Part shown: positions 42,251 to 54,346 of the stretch, one piece after another
Position numbering within the stretch: position 1 is the stretch's first letter
How the letters are laid out: each line of letters begins with the position of its first letter
Source of the DNA: Xestospongia bergquistia
Taxonomy: Eukaryota > Porifera > Demospongiae > Haplosclerida > Petrosiidae
DNA: 64,000 nt
Assembly: GCA_963965975.1 (NCBI GenBank)
Contig: OZ014413.1
Span: forward strand, 9,946,101 to 10,010,100
Direction of reading: 5' to 3'
Position numbers and translations under genes: made by a program
The notes under the pieces: generated by a model
The model's database searches: none
What the model was told of the DNA's origin: nothing
The model's input: the letters and a program-made list of their open reading frames with translations, nothing else

Positions 42251-42542
42251 ACTATTTCTTTACTTGTTCATTTTAAAATTGCTATACATTAGTTTTTTAT
42301 AATCCATGCATTATCAATTTATACACCCATCTGTCCATTTATACACACATCTGTCCATTCTATCTACCTCTAGACAATTTTTGTCATAGAGCTTGTGTTG
42401 TTCTTTTCATAGTTTTGTCATTTGTATACTTGTCTTTAATTAAAATGCTAGTTTGTTACTTAATTTGATTATATATTGAATAGCTAAACTAATTAACTTA
42501 TTCATGACCACTAGAAGTATTTAGACACACCCACTTGAAGAA

Positions 42543-44460
42543 ATGGCTGCTAAAAGTGAGACTATTTCTCAGGTCTCACAGCATCTTACTGGTAATTGTA
42601 AGTTCTTAATAATTTGAAAATTACTTAGTTTTTGTTTCTTTGTTTCTTTGTTTCTTTGTTTCTCTGATTATAATAATACGTTCAGATAGTGACATTTGTT
42701 AGTGGTCATCAAGAACAAAATGTAAACATCCATTAAGTACTTTTAATGAAGGGGCTTTCCATATTTCCTTACAAGATCCTCACACTGACCCTGACTGTCT
42801 CCCTCTATCACTATATAATGATATATTAACATACTACACTATCTATGTGGTAAGTTTGAGTGGGCCCCCATAGACAGTGATATATACTTAATATATTGTA
42901 ATATTGTACTTAGATATGTACATATACTTCCAATATCATAACATTATCTATATTTGTTCTATAATAATTATAAATGTAAGTTTGTTCCTTTTATCTAGTC
43001 ATTTGTTTATCTAGATTATATGTCTATATACTTTGTCCATCTTATTTTCTATTTAACTGTATTACATTTCAATTTTCTCTAGTGGTGTATATGGTATTGA
43101 AGATTACTACCTTACTTATCCACTGGTTATCATACTATTACCCAGTATCCCATTAATCAAGTTATCTAATTATCACTTACCTCATGATCTTCAATCATCA
43201 TTATCACAGCATGTTAGTTAATGAGGTTTGTTCATCTATCCAACCATTCATCCATTAATCATCTTTTTGTCTATCTATCCATCCATTCATCCATCCATTT
43301 AATCCTTGTATCCTATCATTGATCCATTGATCCATTGTTCATCTACAATGAGTTATTATTAATCTATTATTAATTCATTATTAATTATAATTGTTATCTC
43401 TCTATTACAGGTAAAGTCATTATCAGAGGATGATCTATTAGTAGTTCTGTTAGTACACAGTTTACCACAATTTGAATATGGGTTAGACCCTGCTATTAAA
43501 GAAATTAATGTCATGTATCATACCTAAGGTAGAGTTTTTTGTTCAATTTTGTGTAACATAATCATATCCATTTGACGTATGGAGCTCTCAATGATGTTAT
43601 AAATAATGTCTTTAATTGATTACAGGCAGAATTAATTTTCTCAGTATGAAACTTTTAGTCCTCCGTTAATAAGAGTACTTTAGTGTATTATTCAACCTCT
43701 ATACTGAGGACATTTCTATACTGGGACAATCTATATTGTGCTATTACTGAGGACAACTCTATACTGAGGAAACCTTTATACTGAGGGCAATATGTCCACT
43801 ATAAAAATTAGATATTTCTCTATACAATTACTAGCGATCTCTCTTACGACATAAAATCAAATGTCTCTCTTTATTCTCCAGATATGCCTCTGATGACAGT
43901 GACCTCTATCTGATACTATTTGTTGGTGCCTTTGCTCCTCATGGTGTGTGTGAAACAGCAGAAGATGTAGTTTAGGAATTAAATGGATTACCAATAGGTT
44001 AGGACACAGACATTGCAATGAAATGCTCAATTCTTGAAAAATATGCAAAATTATAGAAAGAGGTTATTATTTGTTTCTTTTTTAACCATCCACTTATACA
44101 CTACATGCATTCATCTATTCTAGTACCCATCCATCCAATCATTCTTCTATCTATCCATCCATTTATCTATGCATCCATCCACTCACCAATCAGCTGTTTG
44201 TGTACTCATCATTTTATTCGCTAATTGATTTATTCACCTATCTGTCCATTAATGCACTTATCTATCCATTTATTAATAGATCCATTCATTCAATCAGGTG
44301 GCTTCTCTTAGCAACAAACTTGAGGAGAATTTAAAAGGCGAAGAAGACCATTCCTACAATGAGGGATATATAGGTGGTTATTCTGAATGAGATCATTTGA
44401 ATGACAATTATAAACAGGGGAGTGGCTCTGATGACAGAGAGGTGGAGCTACATGTGACGT
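42543..44460 (+). pseudogene. Decayed multi-exon gene, family unrecognised, copy 1
   Basis: Exon-like patches: 42543-42591 (MAAKSETISQVSQHLT, then a GTAATT donor); about 42712-42850 (CKHPLSTFNEGAFHISLQDP, then a Cys and LPLSLYNDIL, donor GTAAGT); about 43084-43215 (YGIEDYYLTYPLVIILLPS); about 43412-43527 (SLSEDDLLVVLLVHSLPQFE, stop after MYHT); about 43882-43975 (ASDDSDLYLILFVGAFAPHG, stop); 44298-44460 (SLSNKLEENLKGEEDHS, stop). Splice phases do not all agree and each later patch has a stop, so it is non-functional or mis-modelled. The start is duplicated at 48032. Confidence 0.45.
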
Positions 44461-44499
44461 ATGTATTATCTGACTCACGTATTTGTACAAAACCTAAAC

Positions 44500-45150
44500 C
44501 ATTTAGCTGTTTTTCTATGGGATCAATGCATTACTTACCTCAAATGATAGTCAAAATTTCGACCACTCATTAGTGAAGTGTTACCCTGTCTGATGATCCC
44601 ATTTTGCCAACCACCAATCATATGACTTCAACACTTAGTTTATCATCAGATAAACCACACCTCAAATTCTCAACACATTTACTGTAAGAATACTGTAAAA
44701 CCATTCCCACACCCTTTACAAATAGAGGGCTTCCCTCCAAGCTACTATATAGCACTGGCAGATCTGAGTTCATACAACTAGTCAGATACACTATGATAGC
44801 TGTCTACTAGTTTCACTAATTCATAATAATATATAGTGATATATATATATATATATATATCGTAACAGAAAATGACTTTGAGACCATTAAACTGACTATA
44901 TAGTTTGGAATTTTCTGACTGAAATATTGACCCTATATCACATATGGACATTGTATTACAAATATATTTCTTTCCAGTAACATGTTGTAGAATAGTTAAA
45001 GTACTGTTGAAGACTTTTAATTAATTGTTAATTAGATCAATTAAAAATCAATTAACGTTGGTCACGTGTGTGGTAGTGGAGGTGACAAATTTTTCACGCG
45101 TTTTCTTGATTGATTGTCAAATTGAAGCGTGAGAAAGATGTCTTGATAAT
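44500..45150. other. Gene-free spacer
   Basis: No gene seen. A TA run at 44839-44860 and a GGTCACGTG E-box near 45059 are the only noted elements. A TATAAAAAG motif at about 45149 precedes the 42-bp repeat block. Confidence 0.5.
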
Positions 45151-45189
45151 ATAAAAAGCACTCCATTTTTCATGTCTCTATCTTCTCTA

Positions 45190-45300
45190 CAACTCGCCTC
45201 GTCGCTGGATCATCTCGTCACTTCGTTGGATCGAATCGCCTCGTCGCTGGATCATCTCGTCACTTCGTTGGATCAACTCGCCTCATCGCTGGATCATCTT
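45190..45300. repeat. 42-bp GC-rich tandem repeat
   Basis: About 2.5 units of CTCGTCGCTGGATCATCT plus CGTCACTTCGTTGGATC. The 42-base period keeps a frame open (SSLDHLVTSLD...) from 45172 to 45429, but codon content after it is low-complexity and no family is recognised. Confidence 0.85.
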
Positions 45301-45429
45301 TTTGTTTTAGTTATGTCATCTTTTTTATTTCTTTTCTTTTTTTTTTATTTTTTAATTCTTTGTTTGTGTAAAGATTTTTATTTTCACCCTTCGTTTCTAC
45401 AGGACTCAACTTGGAAGTTCTTACTGTGA

Positions 45430-45590
45430 TTGGCCTGATGTTCTTGACTGTTCTCTGATGTTTCTAATGTTCTTGACTGTTCTCTGATGTTTCTGATGTT
45501 CTTGACTGTTCTCTGATGTTTCTGATATTCTTGACTGTTCTCTGATGTTTCTGATGTTCTTGACTGTTCTCTGATGTTCTCTAGATGCAA
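45430..45590. repeat. ~29-bp tandem repeat
   Basis: About five units of GATGTTCTTGACTGTTCTCT plus GATGTTTCT. Confidence 0.93.
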
Positions 45591-45731
45591 AAGATGAGTC
45601 GCTCTCCTGCTCACTCTTTCCTGTCTTCCTTCAAGCCTTCTTTCCTTTCTTTTAATTTTTTTTTAATTTTATTTTGGGCTATCTAGCCTATACACTATAC
45701 ACACACTCATACAATCTCTAAAAATCATATT

Positions 45732-45797
45732 CCCCCTGCCGCCTGGCGGCCAAAAAAAAATTTTTTTTAATATCCAAGGCCGCCAGGTGGCGGGGGG
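45732..45797. repeat. GC-rich palindrome around an A/T spacer
   Basis: Arms 45732-45751 and 45778-45797 pair at 18 of 20 bases (CCGCCTGGCGGCC core against GGCCGCCAGGTGG), separated by an A9T8-type spacer. It would form a strong hairpin. Confidence 0.9.
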
Positions 45798-46044
45798 AAC
45801 CTCTGATCTTCTAGGGTGCGTGTGTGTGCTGTGTGTGTGTGTAGGTTGGTAGTCCTTTTTCACTTCCTCTGTCTCTCTTCTCTCTCTATCTATTCATTGT
45901 CACCAGTTCAGTTATGACTACTCTTTTCTTTCCCTGCAGGAGCAGCACTGTTGAAAGGTGAGCTACCTCTCCATCCATCCATTCTTTAGTAATCCAGTTT
46001 TTCCAGATAACTTTCTTTTTCTTCCTCTATGCTCTCTACTTGTG

Positions 46045-46205
46045 GACTGACTGGAAAACTCTTATGGACTGACTAGAAGACTCTTGTGGACTGACTGGAG
46101 GACTCTTGTGGACTGACTGGAAGACTCTTGTGGACTGACTGGAGGACTCTTGTGGACTGACTGGAGGACTCTTGTGGACTGACTGCAGGACTCTTGGGGA
46201 CTCTT
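46045..46205. repeat. 22-bp tandem repeat
   Basis: About seven units of GTGGACTGACTGGAGGACTCTT with G/A variation. Confidence 0.93.
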
Positions 46206-46670
46206 CAACTATGGAGACTGTCTTATTTCAATTTTTTATTTTTTTTCTGTAATTTTTAATGCTCTTCTTTATAGTTTGTTTGTATATTGTTTAAAGTTCT
46301 CAAAAACATTTTTTTAATCTAAACTTTGTCAAAAGTCAATCTTCAGTTAAAATTATTTGTTAATCTTCAAATCAAACATTCTCTGTTTTTTTTAACATTG
46401 AAATTGTTTCATAAAAATTGAGTTCGTTAAGAATTGAGTTTTTTACAAAATATCTTGGTGATCTTTTTACAACTAATGTATTTTACCAATATAGATCATT
46501 TTTTATTTTTGTTAATAGTTCTTTTGGAAAACTAAAAAACTTTATTAATATTAGTTTGTATCATATTATCATTAATGTTTTTAGCAAATAGCTATACCAG
46601 TTAATTAATAATCTTTTTTTTAATAATTAATTAAAAATTTATTAATGTCTTGCTGTTCTCTGCAATGTAA

Positions 46671-46850
46671 TATTTCCCGCCAAAATACTGGTGGTCACAC
46701 GTTTGTTGTTCATTCCTAGATGTGTGCTCATGATATTTTCCCGCCTAGCCAACATGTGAATGCTGATTGGCTGGAGACCTTTGATCCTTCCCGCCTAGCC
46801 AACATGTGAATGCTGATTGGCTGGAGACCTTTGATCCTTTGATTGGACTC
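46671..46850. promoter_or_regulatory. Promoter-like block with E2F-type and CCAAT motifs, including a 50-bp perfect tandem duplication
   Basis: TTTCCCGCCAAA at about 46673 matches the E2F consensus. 46738-46787 and 46788-46837 are identical 50-base units, each with TTCCCGCC and an ATTGG (inverted CCAAT). A splice acceptor (TTTATCATAG) near 46913 is followed by a short open patch (VPRTRVLRGIVKRTLHIYG) to about 47025. The transcribed gene, if any, is not recognised. Confidence 0.45.
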
Positions 46851-47337
46851 TCTCCCTCCTTTGACTGACTCTTTCCGTTTTAGTGTTCCTCTATACTCAC
46901 TTATTTTATCATAGAATGTGCCAAGAACAAGAGTATTGAGAGGGATTGTCAAAAGAACTCTTCATATTTATGGATGTTATGTTGCCATGATTGATCAATG
47001 GATGAACAAAACAATGATTGGAGGTAGTATGTTAGAAACTCAAGATTTGGCTATAATTTGACTATAGTTCTTCAATCAGTTATTTCAATCAACTTATTTG
47101 TTAAATTTTTATTTTATTTTTGTGTTTAATTGTTAAAATTAAAGTTTACTTATCAGTTGCAGTATATTTACATATAATACAGCAACATGTGTAAATGATT
47201 AATATATAATTTTATTAATGAGAAATTAGAACTGAATTGAGTGCATGAAATGGTACGTTTCAAAATTCAAATTTTTATGAAAGCTGCCTGCCACTGGCTG
47301 ATTGAAGTCCAGTTAGGGTAGTCAAGTTACCACAAAT

Positions 47338-47545
47338 ACCAAGTATGTACATGTAATATGATAATATTGGTATGGAAACTACCCTCAATAGGTGCACAAG
47401 TACATGTACATGCAATATGGTAATAATGGTATGGAGCTACCCTCAATAGGTATACATGTACATGTAATATGGTAATAATGGTATGGAAGCTACCCTCAAT
47501 AGGTACACAAGTACATGTACATGTAATATGGTAATAATGGTATGT
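47338..47545. repeat. ~58-bp tandem repeat
   Basis: Three and a half units, each with GTACATGTA, ATATGGTAATAATGGTATGG and CTACCCTCAATAGGT. Confidence 0.93.
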
Positions 47546-47814
47546 CTATCTGGACATATTGTATACTAGTGTGTTCATTTATCCATTTACATCACTATAC
47601 ATCCATTGATTACATATAATTTAGCCATCATTTTATTTATGTATTAATCCATTTATCTCTCAACCCATCGATACACCTATACATGTATCCATTAATCAAT
47701 CTATTTGTCCATTTTTATAATAGTGAGTGATGTGCTGAATTCCAACAGGCAATTTATTAATTTAATAATTTATTAATTAATTTATTAATTCCATTCAATG
47801 ACATGAATGGCTGT

Positions 47815-48690
47815 GAGTTCCCATCTGTCCATTTGTACACACATCTGTCCATACTGTCTGACTCAGGGCAGTTTTTGTCATATAGCTTGTATTATTCATT
47901 TTCATAGTTTTGTCATTTTATATACTTGTCTTTAATTAAAATGCTAGTTTGTTACTTAATTTGATTATATATTGAATAGCTAAACTAATTAGCTTACCAC
48001 TAGAAGTATTTAGACACACCCACTTGAAGAAATGGCTGCTAAAAGTGAGACTATTTCTCAGGTCTCACAGCATCTTACTGGTAATTGTAAGTTCTTAATA
48101 ACTTGAAAATTACTTAGTTTTTGTTTCTTTGTTTCTATGATTATAATAGTACATTCAGATAAAGACATTTGTTAGTGGTCATCAAGAACAAAGTGTAAAT
48201 ATCCATTAAGTACTTTTAATGAAGGTGCTTTCCATTTTCCTTACAAGATCCTCACGTTGATCTTCACTGTCTCCCTCTATCACTATATAATGATATATTA
48301 CCAAACTACACTATACCTATGACATGGTAAGTTTGATTAATATATACTTAATATGGAAACGTCCCAGAATGTCTAAAGGTGATAACTGAGGTGTTAATGA
48401 ATTGATTGTCTATACTTGTTCTATAATAATTATAAATGTAAGTTTTTTCCTTTTATCTGGTCATCTCTTTATCTAGATTATATGTCTATATACTTGTCCG
48501 TCTTATTTTCTATTTAACTGTATTATATTTCAATTTTCTCTAGTCGTGTATATGGTACTGAAGATTACTACTACCTTACTGATCCATTGGTTATCATACT
48601 ATTACCCAGTACCCCTTTATCAAGTTATCTAATTATCACTTACCTCATGATCTTCAATCATCATTATCACAGCATGTTAGTTAATGAGGT
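47815..48690 (+). pseudogene. Second copy of the decayed unrecognised gene (5' part)
   Basis: Aligns end-to-end with 42320-43235: the AGCTTGTATTATTC and TTAATTAAAATGCTAGTTTG upstream block, then ATG at 48032 with MAAKSETISQVSQHLT, then FNEGAFH-like and YGTEDYYYLTDPLVIILLPS patches. It ends where the 39-bp minisatellite begins, replacing the downstream exons present in copy 1. Confidence 0.7.
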
Positions 48691-49460
48691 TTGTCCATCT
48701 ATCCAACCATTCATCCATTAATCATCTATTTGTCCATCTATCCAACCATTCATCCATTAATCATCTATTTGTCCATCTATCCAACCATTCATCCATTAAT
48801 CATCTATTTGTCCATCTATCCAACCATTCATCCATTAATCATCTATTTGTCCATTTATCCAACCATTCATCCATTAATTGTCTATTTGTCCATTCATCCA
48901 ATAATTGTCTATTTGTCCATTTATCCAACCATTCATCCATTAATCATCTATTTGTCTATCTATCCAACCATTCATCCATTAATCATCAATTTGTCCATCT
49001 ATCCAACCATTCATCCATTAATCATCAATTTGTCCATCTAACCAACCATTTATCCATTATTCATCTATTTGTCCATTTATCCAACCATTCATCCATTAAT
49101 CATCTATTTGTCCATCTATCCAACCATTCATCCATTAATCATCTATTTGTCCATTTATCCAACTATTCATCCATTAATTGTCTATTTGTCCATTAATCAT
49201 CAATTTGTCCATCTATCCAACCATTCATCCATTAATCATCAATTTGTCCATCTATCCAACCATTCATCCATTAATCATCTATTTGTCCATTTATCCAACC
49301 ATTCATCCATTAATCATCTATTTGTCCATTTATCCAGCCATTCATCCATTAATCATCTATTTGTCCATCCATCCATTATTCATCCATTAATTGTCTATTT
49401 GTCCATCCATCCATTAATTGTCTATTTCTCCATTTATCCAACCATTCATCCATTAATCAT
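48690..49460. repeat. 39-bp minisatellite, about 19 units
   Basis: Unit ATCATCTATTTGTCCATCTA plus TCCAACCATTCATCCATTA, with ATCATCAATTTG and ATTGTCTATTTG variants. Because 39 is a multiple of three and has no stops in several frames, it reads as long 13-residue peptide repeats ([13 protein letters not shown]), which are not a real protein. One unit of the same sequence is in the equivalent intron of copy 1 (43229-43265). Confidence 0.95.
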
Positions 49461-49463
49461 TAA

Positions 49464-49596
49464 AGAAAAATATGGTGGACCTTTCTTGGAGGAAGAGGTA
49501 GAAGATGTCAAAACTACAATAAGATTGTTACCAATTGCTTTCCTTTCAACTGGGTTTGGTATTTTAACAGACTCCAACAATAGTACATGGCATTGA
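49464..49596 (+). pseudogene. Internal fragment of an SLC15-like gene
   Basis: Reads EKYGGPFLEEEVEDVKTTIR, corresponding to EKYGGPFTEEEVENVKTVLR in the intact copy (about residue 265 on), then stops after NNSTWH. It directly abuts, in frame, the 39-bp minisatellite. No start of its own. Confidence 0.85.
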
Positions 49597-49945
49597 TAAC
49601 TACAGAGAGTTGTATTTTTAAAGTGAATTATTATTAATTCAATTGTTGTTGAGTAGGGATTATATATATTCTTACTACAATACACATTACACTATGATGG
49701 TTGATATAACAATCACTCATGTAATGATATATATTGTATATGATGATTGATATAACAATCACTCATGTAATGATATATATTGCGTGTATATGGTTGTATA
49801 TTGTATACTACTATATACATGATGTTAGTAAAGGTTATTGATTTGCTTTCATTGTTTAGTTAATAATACATGATACTCCATTTCAGAAATAACATAAACA
49901 GAACTGACTTACCTTGATAATGATCATATATAAGTCCCAATAGTT

Positions 49946-51066
49946 ATGTACCAGAGCAAAATGGCAGTCAGGATAGAGGGTCCACATGTTTCCAGATCAC
50001 AGTGTACTGATTTACCAGAAGCTCCACAAACTTCAAGATCTTTTGTCCATCTTGTTAGTATATCAACAAGAAGTAGCAGTATTATTGGCAAAATTAACAG
50101 TTGTTGCAGTCATAACTATCGTATCCAATGTGCATTCTCTAAAGGAGCACTTCTTGTTCTATTGTGGGGATTCTTAACACATGCTTTTATCCCTTTTTAT
50201 ATTTCAGTAAATCTACTTCAACTGATGCTAACTTACCATCACAAAGCTCCTGAAAGTATTCATAAAAATCTTTACAGAGCTTTGTTTATCCTGTACCCAC
50301 TGATGGGTTGGTTAGCTGATGCTAAGATTGGTCGTTACAAAGCTATAATATACAGTATATTTAGTATATTTATTGCTTCTATATTAATGTCCATTGGATA
50401 TCTCATACATATCTATGCTGATGAACAACAGTTCTCAGTTCAAATTATAGTCATGATTATTCTCAGCATAAGTATTGCCTTTAATTTAGTTGGATTTGCT
50501 TGCTTTGATGCTAATGTTATTCCCTTTTTAACAGATCAAGTTCAAGGAGCCTCTGGAGAAATGTTAAGTGCTTTGATCCACTGGCATTTTTGGTTGAGTG
50601 CTCTAGGTGAAATCGTTAACATCATCTTAACTGAAATCTCTTCAATACTTAAAAGTCAGTATTTCACAATGACAATACTACTCATTCATATACTCCTGAT
50701 GGGAATTATTATTGTCACTATTGCTTTCTGTGAACATTGGCTCGATACTACCCCTCAGATTACCAATCCCATCAGATTGATTGTTAAAGTACTCAACTAT
50801 GCAAGAAAGAACAAACACCCAAGGAATCGTAGTGTTTAGCTAAATGGTACAAGTTACGTGTGAGAGAGAATGAAGTCAATATATACTTCAAATTATTGTT
50901 GATAAAAAAAGACCTGGACGTTTGAGTAGATTAGTGTTTTTTAATATTCATTTTTTTGTTGATGAACATTATGAAAGATATCTGAATCAGAAAGAAGAAT
51001 ACGAAAGAAAAATGAGCCAGTCCACAGTGTCTACTGACTTAAAACTGCAGTCATTGTTGTATTAAT
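49946..51066 (+). pseudogene. SLC15/POT-like transporter with internal deletion
   Basis: 49946-50839 keeps the N-terminal half (297 codons, six membrane segments, GWLADAKIGRYK motif, TTPQITNPIRLIVKVLNYAR loop) and then stops at RNRSV. The following bases (AAATGGTACAAGTTACGTGTGAG on) match the last 45 codons of the intact copies, including VDEHYERYLNQKEEYERKM. About 0.68 kb encoding membrane segments 7-12 is therefore deleted, and about 65 bases are inserted in the tail near 50890-50955. More diverged from copies 1 and 2 than they are from each other. A half-length protein could still be made, but not a complete carrier. Confidence 0.85.
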
Positions 51067-51179
51067 CATTATACAAATATGTATTATTGAATAATATATT
51101 GCTACACTATTCCACGCTACTTTACACAACATTAATATTATTGTATATCAAGCTATTATTGAGTGCATATCTTTAACTT

Positions 51180-51196
51180 TATAAATATACATATAC

Positions 51197-51277
<81 letters not shown>

Positions 51278-51300
51278 CATACATATATATATATACACAA
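51180..51300. repeat. TA/TACA microsatellite
   Basis: Long run of TA dinucleotides flanked by ATAC tetranucleotides. Confidence 0.97.
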
Positions 51301-51302
51301 GA

Positions 51303-51530
51303 AGCAAGAGACCACTTCTGTCAACAAATTTGTGACCTAGATTGTGAAAAGGACCACTGTTAAAACATCTCATCAAACAGTTTTGTATACATACAGTTAT
51401 CATGAATAGTTTGAGTATATATAGCAACTGTATGTATACAAAACTGTTTTTTGAGATGTTTTAACAGTGACCCTTTTCACAAATGAGGTTACAAATGTGT
51501 TGACAGAGGCAGTCCCTTATTGCAAATCAG
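51303..51530. repeat. Inverted repeat with ~105-bp arms
   Basis: Arms about 51305-51402 and 51428-51527 pair well: CACTGTTAAAACATCTCA (51356) against TGAGATGTTTTAACAGTG (51452), AACAGTTTTGTATACATACAGTT against its complement. A related half-unit lies at about 51898-52015 (AACAGTGGTCCCTTTTTACAAATCAGGTCAC). No target duplication was identified. Confidence 0.85.
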
Positions 51531-52142
51531 GTCACATGTTACATACTTTATTGTATATATATTTTATCTCATAATTGTCATGATTTGTAATGGCAATTAA
51601 CAGTAAGTATTCACGTTAAGTCTTAAACTAGAGAACTTTTATTAATAGCAATATAACTTTGCTGAAGTATATACTATAATTCTGTGGCTTGTGTAAAGTT
51701 AACATTATCATAACATGTACATTGCTTTATAAAATGGCATACCTTTTCTCATTATGTGCTCCTCCATGTGCATTATTAGAGTGCCATGCACAAAACTTAA
51801 TTGTATTGAAGTATTCAATTAAAAGCTTTACTTCACAATGCATGCATGCATGGAGTTATACTGATTGAAAATATTCATTACATATAGTTATAAGTTATGA
51901 CCTGGTTTGCAACAAGGGACTACACTGTTTTTGGGACGTATTAACAGTGGTCCCTTTTTACAAATCAGGTCACAAATATTTTGCCAGAAGTTGTCCCTTA
52001 TTGTAAATCAAGTCACATACTTACAAATTTAGTTAGATAATAGGACACCTTGAAGAGTATACGGACTAGATGTTCAGAATGTTTCCGTTCATCTCCGTAG
52101 TTGTTAACTTTATGTTCATCCCACGTGTAGTGGTGAAGTTAA

Positions 52143-54151
52143 ATGGCTGATGATGTACCCCTTTCGCTCTTTCCCGCTGGCGGTTTATATCTCAAAAATG
52201 TGGCACTTATAACTATAGAGGTGCGTTTACCAGAAATCAGAAACCCTGGTGTCACAGTATCCAACTGGGAAATAATGGAAAAAATCAAAGAGAAGTCCCA
52301 GCCAGAAGAATACCAATATCTCCGTGTCACCTTGTCGACAAGAGAACTCATTAGATTTGAAGGAGAATTTGACAGTCTCAGGGCTCTGCGTAAAGCCGTT
52401 CTTCTCCTTAATGGCAAAACAATTAAACTGAGAGGATTTCCAGACCCCTTACAAATGAGGGCAATTCAAACAGAGACCCCTTATCCAATGAAACACCAGT
52501 GGGAACAGCATTTTGTTGACAGAGGAGTTGATAACTTTGATGAAGGACGACCTGGAGAGCGACCAGACACTGTTCACATTAAAGGACTTCCTATACGTTG
52601 GTTTACTTCAAAGAAATCAAATGGAAAACCTTGTCCAAAAGTCCTAACACAAGCCTTTGAGAAATTTGGTAAAGTTCGTCAAGTTGGGTTCTATGATTCA
52701 TCAACAGAAAGTAGTCAAACAGGTTTCTCATCATTTGGACCTGGTACGGCTACCCAAGTGCTTAATTTTGAGGCTTATCTACAGTATGAGAAATATACAG
52801 GTTTTTGTAATGCTATGGAAGGCTTGAAAAATGTTCAGTTAATTCGATTACAAGCTGGAGGTCAAGCTGTTGCTAAGATTAAGATAGATTTTGATCGAAC
52901 TGGATTTTTGAGTGATAGGGCTATTAGAAAGCGATTACATATGGAAGAGAAACAGAGACAGGAGAGAGAAACTGAGGAGAGACGCAGAGAAGAGAGCCAA
53001 AAAGAAGAAGAAAAGAAGAAAACAGAAGAGCTAAAAGCTAAGGTGAGAAATAGTTGTTGATAAAAGTTAACATTACCTTTGTTAAGTGAATGAGGTAATC
53101 CATTTTCCATTCATTTGTTAAAATAATAGAATCTAACATTTCAATTTTATCTTTAATTAATATTATGATTAGGCATGTACCATAAATCTAGATACATTTC
53201 TTTTTATACTTGGTTAGCTATAAAATTTTAGTCAAAAATTTTAAAATATTAATTACATTCTTATATTAGAACTTTCTTGAACGACTATTCTTAAATGTTT
53301 GGTAGGAGAAAGAGAAGGAAGAAAGAAAGCTAAAGAAATTAGAAGAAAAGAAAGAGAGAAAGAGACAACAAGCCATTTTAGTAGCTAACCTGAGAGAAGT
53401 GGCTATTCAAAGAAGAGCAGAGGCTCAGCGACTAATGAGTGTCTTGTTAGCTCGAGCAGCTGAATCAAAGTAAGTTATATTTGTTTGTTTTCGAAGTCTG
53501 TGGATGGCCTCAAGATCAAAAGCAATTTATAATAATGATCATGCAAGACAAAATAACAAAATTATATGATATTATATATTAAGTATAATTGGTACACATC
53601 ATGTATTAGGATGAATTAGGCTTTAATGATTTGTAAATTCATAAGCTTTTATATACACATTGTTTGGTTCAATAATGATGACCAATTTTAAAGTACTATG
53701 ACTTTAAGACTTGTTATTGTTTAACTTAACTGCTGCAATATATCTTGCGCTAACTTTCTGAGTCTCTAATATAAATCAATTTTAAAGGACTGTTTATAAT
53801 TACTGCCTTGTTGGCAATTTTTACTACCACACCCACTCAATTTCTTAATAACATTTGTTTAATAAAAGTATAACTAAGATATCTTTCTCCAACAAAATAT
53901 GTTTCTCTAACATATACTTTATTAGATGTCAAGAAGAAATGAAGGAGAGGGAACGACAAGCCAAAGTTGAGAAGGAGCGAGAAAAGATGAAGAAATTAAA
54001 AGAAGAGGCTGAACTACGTGATCAGTTAATACAAAATGTTCAGTTGTTAGAACAAAGAAAGTTAGCACTTCAAAGAGAGCTTAAGATGAGAACAATAGAG
54101 AAAGGCTCTTCTGATGTACCACCTATAAAGAAGAAGAAAAAAACAAAATAA
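52143..54151 (+). CDS. AKAP17A: AKAP17A-like splicing-associated protein (XE7 / SFRS17A)
   Basis: Three exons in phase: 52143-53042, 53306-53469, 53926-54151; 429 residues. The N-terminal block (PLSLFPAGGLYLKNVALITI), a conserved middle with RRM-like fold (DTVHIKGLPIRWF, FEKFGKVRQVGFYD, NFEAYLQYEKYTGF), then a long Arg/Glu/Lys-rich coiled coil (about 260-400) and a KKKKKTK tail. The vertebrate orthologue binds PKA regulatory subunits and regulates alternative splicing in nuclear speckles. This one is shorter than the human protein (695) because the low-complexity C-terminal tail is reduced. AATAAA at about 54172 is a likely polyadenylation signal. The start follows CCCACGTGTAG-rich 5' sequence. 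Confidence 0.93.
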
Positions 54152-54346
54152 TATTTATTCTCGTTTTTTGGCAATAAAACCTCTTACTTTTATATAATAT
54201 ATATATATTTCAGAAATTCATAAGCTGACCAGTGCATATGTACACTATATGATGCAGACACACACACACAGTCAATTTTATGCTAAAACTTATTATAATC
54301 AGATCAAATTGGACCTATAATATGGAACCAAGTCTTGCTACAAAAG

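Noticed and set aside
45172..45429. Leu/Ser-rich 85-codon ORF after a TATA-like motif
   Set aside because: Made of a 42-bp repeat followed by poly-Phe/Leu low complexity; no family or splice support.
48690..49460. Regularly spaced repeats that resemble a CRISPR array, and long Ser/His/Asn-rich ORFs
   Set aside because: Units are head-to-tail with no unique spacers, and the genome is animal. The ORFs are open only because 39 is divisible by three.
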